DNA of 37,488 bases from Bacteroidota bacterium. GTDB taxonomy: Bacteria > Bacteroidota > Bacteroidia > JACPRZ01. The position numbers were made by a program, and so were the translations under genes. Positions 32,563 through 37,488 of this stretch are shown here, in pieces (position 1 is the stretch's first letter; the number at the start of each line of letters is the position of its first letter). Where the stretch lies: positions 1-37,488 of the forward strand of contig JACPRZ010000054.1 in NCBI GenBank assembly GCA_016193485.1. The letters run 5' to 3'. The notes under the pieces are model-generated. The model searched no databases, had not been told where the DNA came from, and saw only the letters and a program-made list of their open reading frames with translations.

Positions 32563-33234
32563 ATGTACGAGGATACCCTGAGGCATATGGGCCTGCGCAA
32601 AATTCTGGTCGGGAATATCAGGAAGAATTTTATTGATTCTGCCGGGAAAAAAGGAATTAATTTTATTGTTGACGACAGGGTGTTTGAGGTGATGGAAAAA
32701 ATTCCCAGGCATTTCTTTTTTGATTCTGCATTTGAAAAATTCGCGTATGATGATAATGCGTTCCCTATAGGATCCGGTCAGACAATTTCACAGCCCTTTA
32801 CGGTGGCTTTTCAGACCATGTTGCTGAATGTAAAACCAAACGACCGCGTTCTGGAGATCGGTACCGGTTCGGGTTACCAGACATCCATATTAGTTGAACT
32901 TGGTGCAAAAGTGTTTACCATTGAAAGGCAAAAACCGCTATACCTGAAAGCCCAGGTAGTACTGAAAAAATTAGGATACCGTGCCCAATTCTTTTTTGGT
33001 GACGGGTACAAAGGACTTCCAGCCTACGCACCCTTCGACAGGATGCTTGTTACTGCCGGGGCTCCATTTATTCCGGAACCGCTGATAGGTCAACTAAAAG
33101 TTTCCGGTGCGCTTGTAATTCCCGTTGGTAAAGGTAGCGAACAGGTTATGACCGAAGTAATAAAAATAACGGATAAGGATTATAAAGTTAATGAACACGG
33201 AAGGTTTTCGTTTGTGCCGATGGTAGAAGATTAG
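32563..33234 (+). CDS. pcm: Protein-L-isoaspartate O-methyltransferase
   Basis: 223 residues, normal family length. Conserved PIGSGQTISQPFTVAFQT substrate motif, SAM motif I VLEIGTGSGYQTSILVELGA, FFGDGYKGLPAYAPFDRMLV and GALVIPVGKG. It methylates L-isoaspartyl residues to start repair of aged proteins, in the cytosol. Expressed from the TAACTTTG box 37 nt upstream, sharing its control region with the divergent Gfo/Idh gene. Confidence 0.94.
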   Translation: MYEDTLRHMGLRKILVGNIRKNFIDSAGKKGINFIVDDRVFEVMEKIPRHFFFDSAFEKFAYDDNAFPIGSGQTISQPFTVAFQTMLLNVKPNDRVLEIGTGSGYQTSILVELGAKVFTIERQKPLYLKAQVVLKKLGYRAQFFFGDGYKGLPAYAPFDRMLVTAGAPFIPEPLIGQLKVSGALVIPVGKGSEQVMTEVIKITDKDYKVNEHGRFSFVPMVED

Positions 33235-33279
33235 GGGGAGCGGGGTGATTAATTGAGTAAAGTGAGTGATTGTAATGCG

Positions 33280-33379
33280 AATATACGAATGAATACAAAT
33301 GATACGAATTCATAAAACTAATGATAATTTTTTACTTCCGGTGGCAATTCATTCGTATCATTAGTACAATTCGTATATT
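33280..33379. repeat. ATACGAAT-type long inverted repeat between pcm and the desulfurase gene
   Basis: The left arm 33280-33310 (AATATACGAAT ... AATGATACGAATT) and the right arm 33346-33379 (AATTCATTCGTATCATTAG ... TTCGTATATT) are imperfectly complementary with a loop of about 35 nt. The same word pair AATATACGAAT and CTAATGATACGAAT recurs at 35550-35590 inside element C, so it is a dispersed family. No ORF and no GTTACTATTCA ends here. Confidence 0.7.
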
Positions 33380-33420
33380 AGTATTCTTTTAGACAAAATT
33401 TATCGCCTTTCTGAAATATA

Positions 33421-34542
33421 ATGAAAATTTATTTTGATAATGCTGCCACTACGCCCCTTCATCCCGAAGTGGTTGAAGCCATGCTGCCATGGATGAGGGA
33501 AAATTTCGGTAACCCTTCTTCCATTCATTCTTTCGGCAGAACGACTAAGTCGCTGATTGAACAAACACGTAAAAAAATAGCGGACTATCTTTCCGTTTCA
33601 CCGGGAGAAATTTTTTTTACATCATGCGGTACCGAAGCCAACAATACCGCCCTGGTTGCCGGGGCGGACTCACTGGGAATAAATCACATTATTTCTTCTC
33701 CCCTGGAACACCATTCCGTTCACCGCACGCTCCAATTTCTTGGATCCGGCAGGAGATTAAGAACTAGTTTTGTGAATGTACTGCCTGACGGACATATTGA
33801 TCTTGCTCAACTTGAAGACCTGGTAAAAAATAATCCCGGTTCAATGGTTTCGCTGATGCACGGGAATAACGAAATCGGCAACCTTCTCGATATCCGAGCG
33901 GTATCGGATATCTGCAGCCGGCATAATGCAATTTTTCACTCCGATATGGTTCAGACGGTCGGCCATTTTCCGGTTGACCTGAAAAAAGTAAAAATTGATT
34001 TTATTTCATGTTCGGCACACAAATTTCATGGGCCCAAGGGAACCGGCTTTTTGTATATCAGCGGAAAAAGGAAAATCGCTCCCCTGTTATATGGCGGATC
34101 GCAGGAAATGAATATGAGAGCAGGCACTGAAAATGTAGCAGGAATTGCCGGCATGGGAAAAGCATTGGAAATTGCATATAATAATCTGGAAAATGATAAA
34201 CAGTACATCAGTGATCTGAAAAATTACATGGCGCAGAAATTATCAGAGGCAATACCCGGCATCCGGTTTAACGGTGACTGCCTGGGCAGGAGTTTATATA
34301 CGGTACTGAATGTGGCTTTTCCCCTGACTGAAAATAGCCAATTACTGCTCTATAATCTCGATATCTGGGGTATTGCCGCCTCCGGTGGCAGCGCCTGCGC
34401 TTCGGGAAGTGTTTCACAATCTCATGTGCTCAGCGCCTTGTATCCGGAAGATAAATTGGTTTCAATCCGTTTTTCTTTTAGTAAATACAATACCATTCAG
34501 GAAGTTGATTATTGCCTTGAGAAACTTAAAGGATTTTTCTAA
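33421..34542 (+). CDS. Cysteine desulfurase (IscS/NifS family)
   Basis: 373 residues, PLP fold type I. FDNAATTPLHPEVVEAMLPW opens the protein; FTSCGTEANNTAL, HHSVHRTL with the PLP-stacking His, HSDMVQTVGHFPVDLKKVKI, the lysine in SCSAHKFHGPKGTGFLYI, RAGTENVAGIAGM, and the active-site Cys loop ASGGSACASGS. It removes sulfur from cysteine for Fe-S clusters or tRNA thiolation. No iscU or mnmA is nearby, so the acceptor is unknown. A stand-alone gene between two intergenic repeats. Confidence 0.92.
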   Translation: MKIYFDNAATTPLHPEVVEAMLPWMRENFGNPSSIHSFGRTTKSLIEQTRKKIADYLSVSPGEIFFTSCGTEANNTALVAGADSLGINHIISSPLEHHSVHRTLQFLGSGRRLRTSFVNVLPDGHIDLAQLEDLVKNNPGSMVSLMHGNNEIGNLLDIRAVSDICSRHNAIFHSDMVQTVGHFPVDLKKVKIDFISCSAHKFHGPKGTGFLYISGKRKIAPLLYGGSQEMNMRAGTENVAGIAGMGKALEIAYNNLENDKQYISDLKNYMAQKLSEAIPGIRFNGDCLGRSLYTVLNVAFPLTENSQLLLYNLDIWGIAASGGSACASGSVSQSHVLSALYPEDKLVSIRFSFSKYNTIQEVDYCLEKLKGFF

Positions 34543-34545
34543 TGA

Positions 34546-34615
34546 CACTGTCTCCCCGTCTCCTTATCCCTATGTCACCTTGTCTCCTTGTCCCCCTATC
34601 CCTTTATCCCCTTAC
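34546..34615. repeat. Pyrimidine-rich low-complexity repeat between convergent genes
   Basis: After the desulfurase stop, about 70 nt consist of degenerate units such as TGTCTCC, TTGTCCCC and TTATCCC, with one strand almost purely pyrimidine. The minus-strand SirB1-like gene ends inside it (stop 34596-34598), so the repeat supplies its last codons and stop. Confidence 0.55.
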
Positions 34616-35480
34616 TTTTCAGCATATCAATCAGGCAGTTTATTTCCTTAACCCTTGTCGCTTGTTTTATTTTCTGGTAAGAAAGTGCAAGATGAGAAAG
34701 GCAGCGCTGGAAGAAAATACGGTTGGAAGCCGGAATGTAATATTTTGGATTCGGTTCAACACCCCTCCCGGCAAGAAAGTGCATGATGTCGTTTTTCCCG
34801 AAAATATTGCCTCCAGCGGACGGGTCAATATAAAATGAAACGAAATCCGCTACCGATGTTCTGTCAGGTGTAAGGTCCCTGTTCAGGGAGCACAGAAGCG
34901 GGTGCCCTGGCAGGTTGACTCCCATGACCGGCAGATTATTCATCTGTGCAATCACCAGGTAAAGGAGAGACATTGAATATGCGTTCCCTTTGCGGGTGCG
35001 CAATACATCGTTGAGAAAAAAATTCCTGATGGCAAAATTATTTTCCGGACTGCCGGTAAATTTGTTAAGCGAAAAAAATACACGGTTCAGCACTTTTACC
35101 TGTTCCAGCGGGGTAAGATTATCATTCAGTTCGAGCCAGACCTGCCTTGACAAACGGCCAATCGGTTCGGTTATTTCATCTTCTGCATTGATCTGAGGAT
35201 AATGGTACCGGGCAGGGAAAACAGAGGCCTCCACCAGGTCATAACTTTTATTCTTAACCCACTGTTCAAGGTCATTCCGTATCCAGTTGAAATGAATTTC
35301 ATGGATGAGTTCTTCTATTCTTGTCTGCTGCAGCGGATTTTCCCCGTCCAGCCAGGCGCGTTCAAGCCGGGGAACCACCCGGTGGCCTTCAGTTATTATT
35401 TCCCTGCTGATGTGCCCGTAAACTGTCTCATCCGGGTCATCCAGTAACTCTATCAGAGCGTTTATCTTTGTTTCATTCAT
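34596..35480 (-). CDS. Transglutaminase-like SirB1/YchA family protein
   Basis: 294 residues. The N-terminal half is helical (INALIELLDDPDETVYGHIS, a HEAT-like repeat), followed by the SirB1_N transglutaminase-like core: NFAIRNFFLNDVLRTRKGNA, YSMSLLYLVIAQMNNLPVMG and VNLPGHPLLCSL. The usual catalytic Cys is not obvious in the GNAYSMS segment (other family members often have GxPISL here), so protease or transglutaminase activity is doubtful. The last residues (LKSKGIKG) are encoded by an intergenic low-complexity repeat and may not be ancestral. Cytosolic, function unknown. Convergent with the desulfurase gene; MITE-like element C lies 27 nt upstream of its start and may affect transcription. 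Confidence 0.8.
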   Translation of the reverse strand: MNETKINALIELLDDPDETVYGHISREIITEGHRVVPRLERAWLDGENPLQQTRIEELIHEIHFNWIRNDLEQWVKNKSYDLVEASVFPARYHYPQINAEDEITEPIGRLSRQVWLELNDNLTPLEQVKVLNRVFFSLNKFTGSPENNFAIRNFFLNDVLRTRKGNAYSMSLLYLVIAQMNNLPVMGVNLPGHPLLCSLNRDLTPDRTSVADFVSFYIDPSAGGNIFGKNDIMHFLAGRGVEPNPKYYIPASNRIFFQRCLSHLALSYQKIKQATRVKEINCLIDMLKSKGIKG

Positions 35481-35506
35481 AAAGCACCGAATAAGTATTG
35501 CAAATT

Positions 35507-35676
35507 GTTACTATTCAGCACTATTTGGTTTCAGTGATAAAATAATACCAATATACGAATCCCGCCTTTGGCGGGACTAATGATACGAATAAAAATACCC
35601 TTTTCACAAAGCCCATGTGTATCATTAGTATCATTGGTATACATTCGATTTTTATGCCGGAGACCTGAACAGTAAC
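35507..35676. mobile_element. MITE-like element C (170 bp)
   Basis: Ends GTTACTATTCAG (35507-35518) and CTGAACAGTAAC (35665-35676) are inverted with one mismatch. TGCAAATT flanks both sides exactly (35499-35506 and 35677-35684). The interior contains the ATACGAAT-type stem (left arm from 35547, right arm 35615-35640) interrupted in its left arm by the hairpin at 35560-35576. No ORF. The remaining bases of the 435-bp non-coding stretch 35481-35915 hold only the promoter at 35839-35867. Confidence 0.8.
35560..35576. repeat. Mini-hairpin TCCCGCC/GGCGGGA in element C
   Basis: TCCCGCC TTT GGCGGGA is a perfect 7-bp stem with a 3-nt loop, inserted between AATATACGAA and CTAATGATAC. The same 7-nt arms, with no spacer but AT, form the palindrome in the tRNA copy at 27317-27332. 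Confidence 0.75.
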
Positions 35677-35838
35677 TGCAAATTTTATTATTTGCCGGCT
35701 TGTATTAAAGGCAGGGGGGAAAAAATATCAACCGGTGGGTGTTAATGACAAAAAGCCCCAAGTTCCAAGTGACCCCAATATTAAACCAACCTTGTAATTA
35801 CCAACCGGAGCACAAGAAGAAATTTTTTTAAATATGCA

Positions 35839-35867
35839 TTGTTTTTCAGAAAATTGTTGTACATTTG
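35839..35867 (+). promoter_or_regulatory. Promoter TTG-N18-TACATTTG for the surface protein gene
   Basis: TTG (35839-35841) and TACATTTG (35860-35867) match the Bacteroidota consensus with an 18-nt spacer. The leader to ATG 35916 would be about 40 nt. Confidence 0.6.
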
Positions 35868-35915
35868 TCGGTACATCATCGCATTATTTAACCACCCCTT
35901 AATACCATTCTCATA

Positions 35916-37488
35916 ATGAAAACACTATCCGCCAGTCAGCATCCAGTATCCAGCAAGACAATAAATTTAGGAAAAATAATAATATGCGTTGCGCTTCTTT
36001 TCTTAACTTACCCTGATACCGATGTGACTGCACAACCCGGTCCAAAATACGCCACCGGATTGAACATCCTTATGGCAACTGATGGAATAGGCAGCAGCAA
36101 CTACGAAGGGCTTTATTTTTACACCAACAACCTTAAACGCGGTTCTATATTAAAGGACGGAGCATTTGACTATCTCACGCGCAGTTACTTTCATTCAAAT
36201 GTTTACTGCGACAGTTTGGTAACAGCATGGCAATTGCAGGCGCAGGTTATACAGGTTGTAAGCGCTTTGATTACCGGAAATGCACAAGTTGATGGGATTC
36301 TTACTATTGGCACATTAAGTTTGAGTGGCAGTGGCAGCAGCAGTGGCAGTATAATATCTTCTACCGGTGCGATTGATTTCGGGAATAACAACCTCTCCAC
36401 AACAGGGAACATTACGGCAGGTGGAAAAATTTCTGCCGCTTCGGCAACAATCACCGACTCCCTCGCCACCGGAAACCTTTCAGCGGACAATGGGTATGTA
36501 GAGACGTTGAATGCAGATAATGGGAACATAGAGACGTTGCATGCAGCATCTCTACATGCCACATCTCTACATTCCGATACATTTTCGGTAACCGGAACAT
36601 CAACCTTTTCATCGCTCACCGATACCACCAACGGAATTGCCGTCATTAATAAATACGGCAGTTTGCAGCGTTTGAATTTTTCCGATAACAACAGTGATGT
36701 TCTTTTCGGAAACGGTACATTCGGCAGTTTGGGTACGGCAACCGGGTGGCAGTGGTACGATACAACGGTTTTATTAAGCACAGCACCCGTTGTTGCAGTG
36801 CAGAATAATCTTGTTGTGGGTGGAAGGGTAAGCATAGGAGCGATACGGATGAGCAACGGAACAGGAACCGACTCCATGAGAACGGCACAGAACTTCGCCA
36901 TTGAAGCGCGGAAGATATTTTTTGAAGCCGACACGGTTAACATCAGGAGGAGAATTGAAGCGAAGCAGATTGCAGTTGATACTTTGACAGCGACCGGAAT
37001 TGCAGCAGGTTCAATGACTGCATCAAATATGGCAGCACCTGTAGGAAGAATTGACACTTTGATATCCGACCGAATGCGCACGGCACAACTTACGGTAAGC
37101 GGTGACATTGAAGCGCTGAACGGGACGGTTAGGAGTAATGAGGTAAGCGCCACAAAAATTCAGAGCGCCCTGGTTCAAACCGACAGTTTGGATGTGAATG
37201 GAAGCATACATATAAAGGATTCAATAAAAATCGGAAATTCAATATGGCTGGCAGGGAAAGGAGCGGATCCCTCAATCCATAACTCAATTTATTCCACAAA
37301 CGGACCATTAATAATTCAGAGTAACAATAACTTTGGGAATAACGTAATCATAAATGCATATAACCATAGCGGAAAAGTGGGTATTGGCACTATAGACCCG
37401 CAGAAAATGCTCCATGTAAAGACAAACCATTCTGTTATCGGACAGGAAGATCCATCTGGCGGTTCATCGCATTATGGCATACGGTTGG
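35916..37488 (+). CDS. Large secreted repetitive surface protein (3' partial)
   Basis: The frame from ATG 35916 is open for 524 codons and runs off the right edge. A long signal peptide (hydrophobic IIICVALLFLTYP near residues 22-34, likely cleavage after TAQ near 40) precedes a Ser/Thr/Gly/Asn-rich region with repeating beta-strand-like turns, including two near-copies of an ETLNADNG-type unit (about 36490-36540) and several D-S/T-L units. Near the edge it reads GKVGIGTIDPQKMLHVK, the GIGT-P-LHV motif frequent in tail-fibre-like and S74-type proteins before a C-terminal chaperone domain. A T9SS sorting or S74 domain may lie beyond the window. Likely an exported adhesin-like protein; function inferred from composition. 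Confidence 0.75.
   Translation, partial: MKTLSASQHPVSSKTINLGKIIICVALLFLTYPDTDVTAQPGPKYATGLNILMATDGIGSSNYEGLYFYTNNLKRGSILKDGAFDYLTRSYFHSNVYCDSLVTAWQLQAQVIQVVSALITGNAQVDGILTIGTLSLSGSGSSSGSIISSTGAIDFGNNNLSTTGNITAGGKISAASATITDSLATGNLSADNGYVETLNADNGNIETLHAASLHATSLHSDTFSVTGTSTFSSLTDTTNGIAVINKYGSLQRLNFSDNNSDVLFGNGTFGSLGTATGWQWYDTTVLLSTAPVVAVQNNLVVGGRVSIGAIRMSNGTGTDSMRTAQNFAIEARKIFFEADTVNIRRRIEAKQIAVDTLTATGIAAGSMTASNMAAPVGRIDTLISDRMRTAQLTVSGDIEALNGTVRSNEVSATKIQSALVQTDSLDVNGSIHIKDSIKIGNSIWLAGKGADPSIHNSIYSTNGPLIIQSNNNFGNNVIINAYNHSGKVGIGTIDPQKMLHVKTNHSVIGQEDPSGGSSHYGIRL

Noticed and set aside
36203..37153. Long minus-strand open frame of 316 codons
   Set aside because: It lies antisense to the surface-protein gene that has a signal peptide, promoter and sensible composition; the antisense product is a Val/Ser/Pro/Cys-rich shadow.
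1..37488. CRISPR arrays
   Set aside because: Repeats found are inverted or dispersed; no regularly spaced direct repeats with unique spacers and no cas genes.

Overview
The window looks like chromosomal DNA of a member of the Bacteroidota, probably an uncultured or environmental lineage. The evidence is: a Rho factor with a long acidic linker, a UvrD / DUF4290 / MurA gene run, a bacillithiol gene (bshA), a glycosidase family 3 plus beta-lactamase-like fusion, lipoproteins with SxxC lipoboxes, and repeated TAnnTTTG promoter boxes with TTG elements 17-22 bp upstream. Sampled 60-base lines give about 40-50 % G+C. One stretch (about 4440-6650) drops to about 20-30 %.

Layout. 1-4353: the end of a GH3/serine-hydrolase fusion and a CCA-adding-type nucleotidyltransferase. 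4440-6650: an AT-rich foreign-looking island with a DUF559 fragment and a tightly coupled three-gene cassette (pentapeptide-repeat protein with two membrane segments, MNT-type nucleotidyltransferase, small helical protein). 7051-8586: rho (minus). 8915-14254: plus-strand run bioA, queuosine-precursor transporter, O-antigen ligase, glycosyltransferase, miaA. 14498-16697: paaJ-like and paaG-like genes (minus). 16791-18496: cyclophilin and pheS. 18514-23577: tlpA-like, murA, DUF4290 and uvrD (minus). 23734-27254: rtcB, bioF, bshA. 27268-27660: two tRNA-Pro(CGG) copies flanking a GIY-YIG nuclease. 27808-32491: small lipoprotein, 3-hydroxyacyl-CoA dehydrogenase, sugar transferase, lipoprotein and Gfo/Idh oxidoreductase (minus). 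32563-35480: pcm, cysteine desulfurase and a SirB1-like gene. 35916 to the right edge: the start of a large secreted surface protein.

How genes work together. bioA and bioF serve biotin synthesis. paaJ, paaG and the 3-hydroxyacyl-CoA dehydrogenase would fit lower phenylacetate degradation. The O-antigen ligase, glycosyltransferase, sugar transferase and Gfo/Idh genes suggest surface polysaccharide synthesis. miaA, cca, pheS, rtcB and tRNA-Pro are translation-related.

The most unusual content is small-scale DNA architecture. (1) A 318-bp unit holds an intact tRNA-Pro, a GIY-YIG nuclease ORF starting 1 nt after it, and a second tRNA-Pro copy whose D-arm is exactly replaced by a perfect palindrome. 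(2) Three MITE-like elements (149, 155 and 170 bp) share a GTTACTAYTCA terminal inverted repeat and 8-bp target duplications, but have unrelated stem-loop interiors. (3) Small GC-rich hairpins are inserted into one arm of larger stem-loops and into the tRNA D-arm. (4) The AT-rich three-gene cassette is a candidate uncharacterised membrane/nucleotidyltransferase system.
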